A DNA stretch of 64,000 bases, from assembly GCA_965243635.1 (NCBI GenBank), contig OZ251574.1:1240001-1304000 (forward strand). The letters are read 5' to 3'. Made by a program: the position numbers and the translations under genes. How positions within the stretch are numbered: the stretch's first letter is position 1; each line of letters begins with the position of its first letter. This document shows, piece after piece, positions 51,142-60,567 of this stretch. The notes below the pieces were generated by a model, which worked only from the letters and a program-made list of their open reading frames with translations, was not told the origin of the DNA and made no database searches. This DNA is from Rs1 sp000416275. GTDB lineage: Bacteria; Pseudomonadota; Gammaproteobacteria; Pseudomonadales; Balneatricaceae.

Positions 51142-51771
51142 AGTGACTTCACTGCACCACGTAGCGCAAGCTCTTGATTCTACAGCGGTTAGAAAAATGG
51201 CCGCTGAAGCTACGGGTTTTATGCACGGATGCATTTATTTAGCGAGTGCAGGACGCATATGAGCGTGCAGCTAAGATTTTTCAATTCCACCGTACAACCA
51301 ATATCTTACACTCTGTATTCGCTTTGAAGTCACGGATTCAGGTAGTAATAATATAGATGAGGCTAATCGCGGTTAGTGTGTGTTTTGCATACGAAAAAAT
51401 AGCGACGCTAATATGACTTTAGCAAAACTGGCAATCTAAGTGCTTGATGGCGGTAAATACTAGTGAAATTAAGGTATATTGTGTTTATTCAGGCTTAGTT
51501 GGGGATTAATTTTCGGTTGCATTATTTTGCTCAACAGGGCGCTATAAAGCTCTGTCTATGCATGGAAATCATTAAAATTTAGCAATAAATATCAGGATAA
51601 CTACTGCACGATATTGAAAAACATTAACTGCAAGCTCAGATGCGTCCTGCATTAGCAAAATAAATGCATCCCTAGATAAAACTGCTAGGTTCAGTAGGTG
51701 TTTTTTAATCGCTGTAGAATCAAAATTTTGCGCGACGTGGCGTAGTGAAAGCCACTGATTCAGGTATTAGT
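51138..51771. mobile_element. Inverted-repeat element of about 630 bp (MITE-like)
   Basis: The left arm (51138-51260) and right arm (51646-51771) are imperfect inverted repeats of about 120 bp. They share TGATTCTACAGCG, GATGCATTTATTT, TGCAGGACGCA and outer CCTGA..AGTG..CTTTCACT. The interior contains the R2 block also present at 13,316 (GCAGCTAAGATTTTTCAATTCC) and no ORF. Probably a non-autonomous element. Confidence 0.7.
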
Positions 51772-51860
51772 GTGGGGCGAGTGCTTAGTTTTTCTATTGG
51801 CAAGCGATAGTTACTTGCAAGGCGTAATGCACTGATTTTTTAATAAAAAAGGAAACAATT

Positions 51861-52904
51861 TTGAATTTTATACAACGACTGTGGTTAGGTACATGGGATA
51901 GCTTAGTTAATTTTTTTAAATTGACTAAGTTTTTGAAAGTAATAGTGTTGTTGATAATCGGCTATGTGCTGATATCGACAGGGTTAGCTGTTTATTGGAG
52001 CAATACCCCGCAGCGCTTAGATTTTTCAGCCACAGCTACTACAGCTCCAGCCGCCAGTGAAACGGCAATCACCGGGGTGGCGACAGTCGATGCTCTAATC
52101 TATATTACTGAAACTTTGTTAAACAAGCCCGGCGGCTATCTTAGCAATGATAAAACGCTACCTGGAGTGTGGATGGACAATATGCCGCGCTGGGAATTTG
52201 GGGTGTTAGTTCAAACCCGAGATATGGCTAGGGCTATGCGTAAAGATTTTAGCCGCTCACAATCCCAATCTACCGAAGATGTAGATTTAGCGGAAGCGGA
52301 GCCTCGTCTACACTTTAATAGTGATAGCTGGCTGTTTCCCTCGTCGGAAGGTGAGTATAGTAAAGCGGTTGAATATTTGAAAAGCTATCGTCAGCGCCTG
52401 GCAGATTCCAGCATCCAAGACGCGCAATTTTATGCCCGTGCTGACAATCTTAATGCCTGGCTCTCTGATGTCAGTACTCGATTGGGCAGTCTGTCGCAAA
52501 AGCTCAGTGCTAGTGTCGGCCAACGTCGGATTAATACTGATTTAGCCGGTGATGCTGAGGCCTCACAATCGACTAGTAGTAGTAAAGAATTAGAAGTTAA
52601 AACGCCGTGGAGTAAAGTGGATGATGTCTTCTACGAAGCCCGGGGTTCAGCTTGGGCACTAGTGCATCTATTAAAAGCGATTGACCAAGATTTTGCCAGC
52701 GTATTAGAAAAGAAAAATGCGCGAATTAGTCTGCTGCAGATTATTCGCGAGTTAGAGGCCACTCAGGAGTTTGTCTGGAGTCCATTTGTTTTAAATGGCT
52801 CTGAATTTGGCCTCTGGGCTAACCATTCACTGGTAATGTCTTCTTATATTACCCGGGCAAATGCGGCGATTATTGACTTGAGAGCACTGCTTTCTCAAGG
52901 CTGA
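51861..52904 (+). CDS. DUF2333 family membrane-anchored protein
   Basis: 347 aa, TTG start with AAAAAGGAAA upstream. One N-terminal transmembrane helix (FLKVIVLLIIGYVLISTGLAVYW), then a periplasmic domain with VDALIYITETLLNKPGGYLSNDKTLPGVWMDNMPRWEFGVLVQTRDM, the DUF2333 hallmark, and a C-terminal EFVWSPFVLNGSEFGLWANHSLVMSSYI. Role unknown. Confidence 0.92.
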   Translation: MNFIQRLWLGTWDSLVNFFKLTKFLKVIVLLIIGYVLISTGLAVYWSNTPQRLDFSATATTAPAASETAITGVATVDALIYITETLLNKPGGYLSNDKTLPGVWMDNMPRWEFGVLVQTRDMARAMRKDFSRSQSQSTEDVDLAEAEPRLHFNSDSWLFPSSEGEYSKAVEYLKSYRQRLADSSIQDAQFYARADNLNAWLSDVSTRLGSLSQKLSASVGQRRINTDLAGDAEASQSTSSSKELEVKTPWSKVDDVFYEARGSAWALVHLLKAIDQDFASVLEKKNARISLLQIIRELEATQEFVWSPFVLNGSEFGLWANHSLVMSSYITRANAAIIDLRALLSQG

Positions 52905-53026
52905 TTTTGCAAGTAGCAGTCTGCTTTGGCAAATAAGCGCTTAGTTGAACAGCTAGTGAGTCGGATACAGCTGACGATTTATAAATTATAAAATAGCCTG
53001 AGATGGCATAAAGAAGAGAGTTTAAG

Positions 53027-53653
53027 ATGAGCGTACATGAAATTAAGCACCCTTTAATTCAACACAAGATTGGCTTAATGCGTTCAGCCAATATAAGTAC
53101 CAGAAGCTTTAGACAGTTAGCGGGTGAGGTAGGTTGTCTGTTGACCTATGAGGCTACTAAAGACTTAGAGCTGGAAGAGTATCAGTTAGAGGGATGGTGT
53201 GGAACTATCACTGCTGAGCGTATTAAAGGTAAAAAAATTACCGCAGTACCAATCCTTAGAGCCGGTTTAGGGATGCTGGATGGGGTGTTAGAATTAGTGC
53301 CGAGCGCTAAAATTTCTGTGGTAGGTTTGTATCGCGATGAAGAAACTTTAGAGCCAGTTCCCTATTTTGAAAAATTGGCCCATGATATTGACGAGCGACT
53401 CGCGCTGATTGTCGATCCAATGCTCGCCACTGGCGGCTCGATGATCGCAACGATTGATATGCTGAAAAAAGCGGGCTGTAAAAGCATCCGTGCGCTAGTC
53501 TTAGTCGCCGCCCCTGAGGGGATTGCCAAAGTGCAAGAAGCTCATCCGGATGTCGATTTATTCACTGCGGCTATCGATAGTCATTTAAATGAGCAAGGCT
53601 ACATCATTCCCGGTCTCGGTGACGCAGGGGATAAAATCTTCGGCACTAAGTAA
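53027..53653 (+). CDS. upp: Uracil phosphoribosyltransferase
   Basis: 208 aa. KHPLIQHKIGLMR, VPILRAGLGMLDGVLELVP, GLYRDEETLEPVPYFEKL, the PRPP loop LIVDPMLATGGSMIATIDMLKKAG and the uracil-binding C-terminus GYIIPGLGDAGDKIFGTK. Pyrimidine salvage. Followed by a 230-bp gap with a CACGGATTCAG repeat end at about 53,760. Confidence 0.98.
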   Translation: MSVHEIKHPLIQHKIGLMRSANISTRSFRQLAGEVGCLLTYEATKDLELEEYQLEGWCGTITAERIKGKKITAVPILRAGLGMLDGVLELVPSAKISVVGLYRDEETLEPVPYFEKLAHDIDERLALIVDPMLATGGSMIATIDMLKKAGCKSIRALVLVAAPEGIAKVQEAHPDVDLFTAAIDSHLNEQGYIIPGLGDAGDKIFGTK

Positions 53654-53882
53654 AGATGGTTAGTCTCTAGGCTAGTTCTCATTCAGAAACGCGGTCGTAG
53701 CGAGGAAGATCCGCAGTAGACTCAGTTTCTAGATGGGAGCTAAATAGCAGCATTTGAAGTCACGGATTCAGAATGAAGCCATGGCTTGCATAATCAAGTG
53801 CTCAACATAGAGCACGCTAATCTTAGTCACTGAATCGATCAGTCAGAGACCTCAGTCACTTATCTATAAATGCCAGCAGCGG

Positions 53883-55124
53883 CTAAGCCGATTGTTGCTC
53901 TGCGCTATTTAGCCCCCAATTTTCAATTGTCGCCACGAACTTAGTTAAAAAGGCATTGGTTTGATAGGCATCAAGAGCGCGGTGATCGATCGATAGAGAA
54001 ACATAGCACATTGGTTTTATGAGGATGCTATCCTCTCCATTAAGCGTGACTACCGTGACTCTTTTCTCTAACTTGCCGACCCCTAATATCGCTACTTGCG
54101 GCTGGTTAATGATAATTGGAGTCGCCAGTAAGCTACCGCTGACGCCGTAGTTAGAGATGCTAAATGTGCCATTTTTTAGCACTTGGCTAGAGAGCTTTCT
54201 AGTTCTGGCTTGTTCGGTTTGCTCGGTCAGCTTGGCGGCTATTTCGAATAAGCTTTTATCGGCAACGTTCTCAATCACCGGTACCACTAAACCACAATCC
54301 TCTAGCGCAGTGCCTACCCCAATATTAATTTGCTCGAATATTTCTAAGCCATCGGTGTGAAACTGACTGTTAATTTGTGGTACTTGCTTAATCGCAATGG
54401 CGCTGGCCGCTATAAAGTAAGCGGTATAGGTTAAGTTAATACCGGCATCAAAATAGCCGAGCTTTCTGATTGCCCGGTGATCGATAATTGCACTCATATC
54501 CATTTCAAATACGCTGGTCACATGTGGAGAGGTCTGCAGTAAGCTGTCGACCATGTGCTTGGCAATACTGCGCCGCATTGGGGTGTGGGGTATAAAACTA
54601 GAGTTGTTGGCTCGCACCGGGCTAAGTGTATTAACAGGTTGATGTTGAGCTGGCGACAGTGGAGTTTGCTCAGCACTGTGCAGTTTATTAATGTGCAATT
54701 GCAGGTCTTTTTTACTGATTCTGCCATCTTCGCCAGTGCCTTGGATGCTGGCGGGGTTAATGGCGTGTTGATTGAGCAGCTTTTTAACCGCGGGGCCCAG
54801 CAAGTGCTTTTTAGATTGACTGGCGGGTGGCAGGACGCTCATCTCTATGTTGAGCGGTTGCTTAGGGAGTGTTTGATCAGCCGCGGTACTCAAGGTGGCC
54901 AGCAGCGCTCCGGCAATGACTTTATCGCCTAACTCGGCGGTAATTGAATGGAGGATGCCGTCAGCGGTGGCGGTGACTTCTATGGCAACTTTGTCGGTTT
55001 CCAGCTCTATAATAGCTTGGTTTTTGGCGACTGGTGCGCCGATCTCGACCAGCCATTGGCTGACAATTGCCTCAGTGCCTTCAAGTTGCTCTGCTTCTAG
55101 TATTACATCGATAGTATTTTGCAT
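53883..55124 (-). CDS. Dihydrolipoamide acyltransferase (E2) of a 2-oxoacid dehydrogenase
   Basis: 413 aa. One lipoyl domain with the target Lys45 in ELETDKVAIEV, a peripheral subunit-binding domain (LLGPAVKKLLNQHAINPASIQGTGEDGRISKKDL), and the catalytic acyltransferase domain ending LSIDHRALDAYQTNAFL (HRxxD). One lipoyl domain and a fused E1 upstream suggest a branched-chain 2-oxoacid or related complex; pyruvate cannot be excluded. E3 is not in the window. Confidence 0.88.
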   Translation of the reverse strand: MQNTIDVILEAEQLEGTEAIVSQWLVEIGAPVAKNQAIIELETDKVAIEVTATADGILHSITAELGDKVIAGALLATLSTAADQTLPKQPLNIEMSVLPPASQSKKHLLGPAVKKLLNQHAINPASIQGTGEDGRISKKDLQLHINKLHSAEQTPLSPAQHQPVNTLSPVRANNSSFIPHTPMRRSIAKHMVDSLLQTSPHVTSVFEMDMSAIIDHRAIRKLGYFDAGINLTYTAYFIAASAIAIKQVPQINSQFHTDGLEIFEQINIGVGTALEDCGLVVPVIENVADKSLFEIAAKLTEQTEQARTRKLSSQVLKNGTFSISNYGVSGSLLATPIIINQPQVAILGVGKLEKRVTVVTLNGEDSILIKPMCYVSLSIDHRALDAYQTNAFLTKFVATIENWGLNSAEQQSA

Positions 55125-55200
55125 CTATTTACCTTTACAGCAGTGAAGGATACGACCTGTGGCAACTGTGCTTTATTTTTATTGGCTGAACTCTGCTGTA

Positions 55201-57270
55201 TTAGAGCGCAATTAGGTCGATGATTTGAGCGGTTATTTTTTCCACGCTCGGCAGTGCTCGCTCCAATAGATGGATGTTGTGGGCGCTGGGGATATCGGGT
55301 GAGGCCAAGCGTTTAATCGGCGCGTCTAGCTCGAAAAATAGCATCTCAGTTAAACAGGCTGCTATTTCAGCGCCAAAGCCCGCGGTTTTGTTATCCTCGT
55401 GTACGATCAGGCATTTTCCCGTTTTGCTAACCGATGCAAATACCGCCTGCTGATCCCAAGGTAATAGGGTGCGCAAGTCTAGTAATTCAACATCCTCTGG
55501 GAATTTCTGAGCGGCTATCTCGCAGCGCTCAACCATCGCTCCCCAGCTAATGATGGTGAGCTTATCCCCCTGGGTGAGGGTCTTGGCTACGCCAAATTCA
55601 ATGACGAAATCATCACCGGGATAAGGTCTTCTCGACCAGGGGTTGTCGAGCAGCGCCCGGTGTTCAAAAAAGATAGTTGGATTGTTGTCACGCAGCGCGA
55701 ATCGCAACAGGCCGACCGCATCTTCGGCGTTAGATGGCATCGCCACTTGCCAGCCGACTTTATGAATCCACTCAACCTCATCACTCATTGAATGCCAAGG
55801 GTCACCTCTTTTGGCAAAGCCACCGGGCATTCTCACCACCATCGGGGCGGCAAATTGGTTGTTGGTGCGCCAGCGCATAATCCCAGTATCTGATAGCTGC
55901 TCGGCCGCTGGCTCCGCATACTTCCTAAATTGTATTTCTGGCACCGGCATTAACCCTGCGAGCGCTAGACCAATAGAGCGACCGATAATTCCCTCTTCAG
56001 AGAGGCTGGTATCAAACACCCGCCGCTGGCCATACTTGCTGTGCAAGTCTAACGTCGCTCCATGGACGCCGCCTTTAGCACCGACATCTTCACCAAACAG
56101 CATAATTTTCGGATTGCTTTTAAGCTCATAGTCCAACGTTTTGCGGATCGCGGTCAGCATGTTTTGCCGGGGTCCATGAGGTTGTGCAGTGAATTTAGCC
56201 GCTGGAAATTGATGGTGATCAGCGTGCAGCCCGCCGCGCAGTTGCGGACGATGCTGATCGGCGAATACAAAGTCGGTGAGGGTATCGGGATTGGGCTCAG
56301 CGCGTAGTTTTGCTTGGGCAACTGCCTGTTGTACATCGACAGTGGCTTGAGCTGCTAGTGCGCTCCACTGTTGTGCATCGATTATTTGATGCTCTTGCAA
56401 AAAATCTTTTAGCTTGGGCAGGGGGTCATTACTTTTATCTTTAGCGATTAGCTCCGCAGGTTTGTAAGTTTGCGTGTCCTGGAAAGTATGACCGCATAAA
56501 CGCGGAACTTTTAAACGTAACAGGCAGCAACCTTTGCCGCTGCGTACATGTGCAACGGCTTGGGCGATTAATTGCGGGGTGCTGCTGGGGTCGGTTCCAT
56601 CGCCATCGACAATCAATAAATTTTTATAATTGCTCAAGTTCGCCACTTGATCGCCACCGGGAGTTTGCACTGTCTGAGGGACGGAAATTCCGTAACCATT
56701 GTCTTCAATATAGAACAAGTGTGGGAAATTATTGGTGGTACTAATATTTAATGCCGCCCAAAATCCGCTGGTGGACATCGATGAATCACCGCCCATAGAA
56801 AGGCCGATAGCGCCTTGATAATTGCTATCACGCAACTCATCTCGATGATAGACAATTGCCTGGGCCCACCCTGCAATTGGGCTGTACTGTGCACCGACCC
56901 CACCGCACATCGGGAATAGCATCGCCCCTTGGTTACCCAAGTTGGGATAGTTGCACACCACGCCGATATCACGGCCATCGCTATAGCTGCCGGATTTTGC
57001 CATGGGTGCTGCCACAGCTTCTTCTAAATCTAAGCCGAGAGATAGCACAAATGGACGCGAGCGGTAGTAGCCGGTGGCGGCATCTTTAGGGTGGTTCATC
57101 ATGAGCCCTAAGATGATTTGCGCGAAGTCATGTCCCCTTGAAGAAAATTGATTAAAGACCAATTTTTCTGGAACTAGCTGGTTTTCTTCAATGCTGTCTA
57201 TCGCACGTGAAAGTAGTAATAGCTCGCTGACTTTTGGCCAGTCGATAGTGTTTAAATAATCAAAATTCAT
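55201..57270 (-). CDS. Fused E1 alpha-beta subunit of a 2-oxoacid dehydrogenase
   Basis: 689 aa from ATG 57270; the ORF continues upstream through non-coding AT-rich sequence. Residues 1-~345 are an E1-alpha with the thiamine-diphosphate motif GDSSMSTSGFWAALNISTTNNFPHLFYIEDN, and residues ~380-689 an E1-beta (LFGEDVGAKGGVHGATLDLHSKYGQRRVFDTSLSEEGIIGRSIGLA; IVHEDNKTAGFGAEIAA). The two are usually separate genes. 76 bp upstream of the E2 gene on the same strand, divergent from an Lrp-type regulator. Confidence 0.88.
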   Translation of the reverse strand: MNFDYLNTIDWPKVSELLLLSRAIDSIEENQLVPEKLVFNQFSSRGHDFAQIILGLMMNHPKDAATGYYRSRPFVLSLGLDLEEAVAAPMAKSGSYSDGRDIGVVCNYPNLGNQGAMLFPMCGGVGAQYSPIAGWAQAIVYHRDELRDSNYQGAIGLSMGGDSSMSTSGFWAALNISTTNNFPHLFYIEDNGYGISVPQTVQTPGGDQVANLSNYKNLLIVDGDGTDPSSTPQLIAQAVAHVRSGKGCCLLRLKVPRLCGHTFQDTQTYKPAELIAKDKSNDPLPKLKDFLQEHQIIDAQQWSALAAQATVDVQQAVAQAKLRAEPNPDTLTDFVFADQHRPQLRGGLHADHHQFPAAKFTAQPHGPRQNMLTAIRKTLDYELKSNPKIMLFGEDVGAKGGVHGATLDLHSKYGQRRVFDTSLSEEGIIGRSIGLALAGLMPVPEIQFRKYAEPAAEQLSDTGIMRWRTNNQFAAPMVVRMPGGFAKRGDPWHSMSDEVEWIHKVGWQVAMPSNAEDAVGLLRFALRDNNPTIFFEHRALLDNPWSRRPYPGDDFVIEFGVAKTLTQGDKLTIISWGAMVERCEIAAQKFPEDVELLDLRTLLPWDQQAVFASVSKTGKCLIVHEDNKTAGFGAEIAACLTEMLFFELDAPIKRLASPDIPSAHNIHLLERALPSVEKITAQIIDLIAL

Positions 57271-57568
57271 AGATAGCCTAATTATTATAATAGTACTGAA
57301 TTGAGAATGCCGTGTTGATTTGGCTTCACCCAGTGGCTTGACGTTGCTAAGCACAACCTTGTAGGAGGTCTTAAGCTGCGAATCGCTCCTTAAATAATAC
57401 AAAAAAAGACTTGAAATTATCTTGCTATTTGCTAGGTTAATATTATAAAAAATGAAATTAAAGTTTATAAAATGAGCAGTTATTGAACTTAAATTGCACA
57501 TAATAAGTTTAATGAGCAGTAATCTAACAGTGTTTTCGTTTATTGCTTGATACTTGGCTAGGATTTAT

Positions 57569-58048
57569 ATGACCGATAGATACGCTTTAGATAAGACCGA
57601 TTTGGCGATGTTGGATTTATTACAAGAAAACGGCAGGATGACAAATCAACAGTTGGCGGACAATATTAACCTGACATCGGCGCCTTGCTTAAGGCGTTTA
57701 AAGCGCTTGGAAGTCGATGGTATCGTCGACCGCTACGTGGCTATTCTGAATAGAACTGCGGTTTCTTTAGAGGTGATGGCGCTGGTTAATATTTCACTGA
57801 ATACTTTTTCCGATCAGGGGATTGCCGAGTTCGAGCAGTTTATTGCTGAGAATAAAAATATCATCGAGTGTTACTCGGTTTCCGGCGAATATGATTTTTT
57901 CTTAAAAGTGGTGGCCGGTAATATTGCAGAGATAGAAAATATCTTGTTGAAGCAGTTGCTTAGATTGCCGATAGTGCGCGCGGCAACCACCACCTTTGTC
58001 TTGGGTGAGAGAAAAAACACGACTTGTCTGCCGCTCAAAAAACCGTGA
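57569..58048 (+). CDS. Lrp/AsnC-family transcriptional regulator
   Basis: 159 aa from ATG 57569 (AGGA upstream). N-terminal HTH LDKTDLAMLDLLQENGRMTNQQLADNINLTSAPCLRRLKRLEVDGIVDRYVAIL and C-terminal RAM ligand domain (VMALVNISL ... CYSVSGEYDFFLKVVA). Divergent from the E1-E2 genes, the classic BkdR arrangement, so it probably regulates them in response to a branched-chain amino acid. Confidence 0.9.
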   Translation: MTDRYALDKTDLAMLDLLQENGRMTNQQLADNINLTSAPCLRRLKRLEVDGIVDRYVAILNRTAVSLEVMALVNISLNTFSDQGIAEFEQFIAENKNIIECYSVSGEYDFFLKVVAGNIAEIENILLKQLLRLPIVRAATTTFVLGERKNTTCLPLKKP

Positions 58049-58162
58049 ATACTGAGAATAGAGAAACTGTTACTAGGCCAGATTAGCGGTTGATTACAGG
58101 TGAATTATTTGGGGCAAAGTGGTAAGTTACCAGCCCCATGATAGAGTTGAGTCGTTAGTGTT

Positions 58163-58978
58163 TTGCAGCAAAAAAATAAAGCTAGGGTCGGAAGACCTAC
58201 AACCAGTAGTCGCAATACCGCTCAGGTGCAGTCGTTGTCTAGAGGGTTGGCGTTGCTCGATAAAATTGCCGAGGCACAAGCAGGGGTTCTGTTAAGTGAT
58301 TTGGCGGAGCAAGCGGGGCTGCCGGTCTCTACAGTGCACCGATTGTTGAATACTCTGCAGCAACAAGGTTTTATTCGTCAGGAAACCGCTCGGGAACTGT
58401 GGTTCATCGGTACTGCTGGATTCAAAGTCGGCAATGCGTTTCTGGCCAGTAGGGATTTCGTCCGTCAAGCTCAGCCATTTATGCAGCAGTTGGTCGATGA
58501 GGTGGGTGAAACCTCAAATTTATCGATTTTGCAGGATGCAAAGGCAGTCATTATTGCGCAGCTACAGTGTCGAGAAATGATGCGGATGATGGTGCCTTTA
58601 GGTAGTGCGTCTCCGCTGCATGCCTCCGGGGTCGGTAAAGCGATCTTGGCTGGACTACCTGAAAGCGAGCGGCGCCAGCAATTACAGGGTCTGCAATTAA
58701 CAGAAATTACGCCGTGGACAATCACTGCAACCGCGCAATTACAAACAGCGTTGACGCAGACGGCCGCTCGAGGTTGGGCTTTTGACGATCAGGAGCACGC
58801 GGTCGGTTTACGCTGTGTTGCCGCCTGTCTGTACGATGAAAATGGTTATCCATTAGCGGCTATTTCGGTATCTGGGCCGCTGGCGCGAATAGATGATGAT
58901 CGAGCGCAGCTGTTGGGTGAAAAAGTCAAGGCAACCGCGCAAGCTATCACTGCCTTTATTGGTGGCCGCTGGCCTTGA
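58163..58978 (+). CDS. IclR-family transcriptional regulator
   Basis: 271 aa from TTG 58163. N-terminal HTH (VQSLSRGLALLDKIAEAQAGVLLSDLAEQAGLPVSTVHRLLNTLQQQGFI) and C-terminal IclR effector domain (PLGSASPLHASGVGKAILAGLP ... WAFDDQEHAVGLRCVAACLYDENGYPLAAISVSG). Proximity to eda would fit a KdgR-like regulator, but it may instead respond to other acids. Confidence 0.88.
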   Translation: MQQKNKARVGRPTTSSRNTAQVQSLSRGLALLDKIAEAQAGVLLSDLAEQAGLPVSTVHRLLNTLQQQGFIRQETARELWFIGTAGFKVGNAFLASRDFVRQAQPFMQQLVDEVGETSNLSILQDAKAVIIAQLQCREMMRMMVPLGSASPLHASGVGKAILAGLPESERRQQLQGLQLTEITPWTITATAQLQTALTQTAARGWAFDDQEHAVGLRCVAACLYDENGYPLAAISVSGPLARIDDDRAQLLGEKVKATAQAITAFIGGRWP

Positions 58979-59199
58979 TTGGGCGGTGTTAGCGCAGTAG
59001 TGTGGATATTACTGGATGAAAAAAATCCGCCAGTCAAATTGAGTGCCGGTTCGCTTAAAAGTGGCTCGCTAGCTAGGTATTGCTTAGTGCAGTTAAACGA
59101 CGCCGTGCAACCAAATCAGTGCTATAGCCAGATGATCTGGCGACTCTACAGTCTCAGTAAATTTCTCGCTGCTCGGCTCTTGCCAAATAGCTGGGCAGG

Positions 59200-59856
59200 T
59201 TAGCTTGGAACTTGGCATTTTGCCAAGCTATGCTGGGCGATGCGAGTGATGGCTGGCCAGTCTTGCTGCTTGATGAGCTCTCTTGGTGATAGCCATGATC
59301 CGCCAACGCACATCACGTTTTTTAAGCGTAAGAATGACCGGGCATTGTCTTCAGTAATACCACCTGTCGGGCAAAATCTTATTTGCCCAAACGGTCCCTG
59401 TAGGGCTTTGAGCATCGCGATGGAACCGGCTGCTTCGGCGGGAAAAAATTTACAGCGGCTGTAGCCTAATTGCATGATTTGCATTAATTCAGAAGCGCTA
59501 CTTATGCCGGGTAAGAGCGGTACTTGGTTATCTTGTCCCGCTTCTAATAAGGGAGTGGTAATGCCTGGACTGATGACTAATTCAGCACCGGCATTGATTG
59601 CCTGCTGGTATTGATCGGGATTAAGTACTGTGCCGGCGGCGACTTTCATCTGCGGTACTTGACTGGCAATTAATTGTATCGACTCCAGCGCCGCGCTGGT
59701 GCGCAATGTGATTTCAATGACTTTGATGCCTCCCGCTAGTAGCGCATTGGCCAGCGGGATAGCATCGCTAGCACAGTGCATAGCGACTACCGGAATTATC
59801 GGTGATTGCTTGCAAAAACTGTCTATGAATGGCGCATTTTGTCGATCAATCCACAT
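59200..59856 (-). CDS. eda: KDPG/KHG aldolase
   Basis: 218 aa TIM barrel. GGIKVIEITLRTSAALE (catalytic Glu), AAGTVLNPDQYQQAINAGAELVISPGI, and the Schiff-base Lys in CKFFPAEAAGS; GGITEDNARSFLRLKNVMCVGGSW at the end. Cleaves 2-keto-3-deoxy-6-phosphogluconate to pyruvate and G3P. Last gene of zwf-pgl-eda; edd is not in the window. Confidence 0.96.
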   Translation of the reverse strand: MWIDRQNAPFIDSFCKQSPIIPVVAMHCASDAIPLANALLAGGIKVIEITLRTSAALESIQLIASQVPQMKVAAGTVLNPDQYQQAINAGAELVISPGITTPLLEAGQDNQVPLLPGISSASELMQIMQLGYSRCKFFPAEAAGSIAMLKALQGPFGQIRFCPTGGITEDNARSFLRLKNVMCVGGSWLSPRELIKQQDWPAITRIAQHSLAKCQVPS

Positions 59857-59868
59857 GCTAAAATTCTC

Positions 59869-60567
59869 CTAAGGGCACCAAAGTACCTGCAATTTACGGG
59901 TTAAAAAGCGCCGGATTGGCATTTTCATCTGATTATTTCCAGACAGTGCTCTCTCTAAAGTTTGTTTTTTATCACTGCCTTTAAGCTGTAAAAAAAGCTG
60001 CTTAGCGCCACTGATAGCGTTGGCGCTGAGGCTGATTCGGCAGTGGGGAGCAGTGCTAGGTTGAGTCGCTAAATAGGTGGCGCTAGTGGATAGTCCCTCA
60101 AGTAGCTGTGAACTACAGGGAAAAAGGGACGCCGTGTGCCCATCATTGCCCATCCCCAACAGCACTATATCTAAAGGTAGCTGCAGTGCTGCAACAGTTT
60201 GGTTTATGGATGCCTGTGCAGCAAATGCACTGCTGTTTTCTTGGTAGAGGGCGATAAAATTGGCGTCAGCCGCAAGGTGTTGTAATAAGTGCCGCTCGAC
60301 CAGCTGTTGATTGCTGTCACTGTGGCTAGGATCCAGCCATCGATCATCAACCAGTAAAATAGTCACTTTTTGCCATTGAATAGCGGTATTGCTCAAAATT
60401 TCAAACAATCTTTTCGGCGTGCTGCCGCCTGACACTGCAAGCGATGCGTGGCCATTAGCTGTTATTTGCTCAGCTAAAATACTGGCAACTTGCCGAGCAA
60501 GGTATTGGCTTTGCTGCTCTAGCTGCGAAAAACTTAAAAAATTTACTCTGTCGGTATTCGTCGTCAC
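59869..60567 (-). CDS. pgl: 6-phosphogluconolactonase
   Basis: 232 aa of the DevB/SugarP-isomerase type: SLAVSGGSTPKRLFEIL, VTILLVDDRWLDPSHSDSNQQLVERHLL, DIVLLGMGNDGHTASLFPCSS (GNDGHTASLFP signature). One-base overlap with zwf and 12 bp before eda. Confidence 0.96.
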   Translation of the reverse strand: MTTNTDRVNFLSFSQLEQQSQYLARQVASILAEQITANGHASLAVSGGSTPKRLFEILSNTAIQWQKVTILLVDDRWLDPSHSDSNQQLVERHLLQHLAADANFIALYQENSSAFAAQASINQTVAALQLPLDIVLLGMGNDGHTASLFPCSSQLLEGLSTSATYLATQPSTAPHCRISLSANAISGAKQLFLQLKGSDKKQTLERALSGNNQMKMPIRRFLTRKLQVLWCP

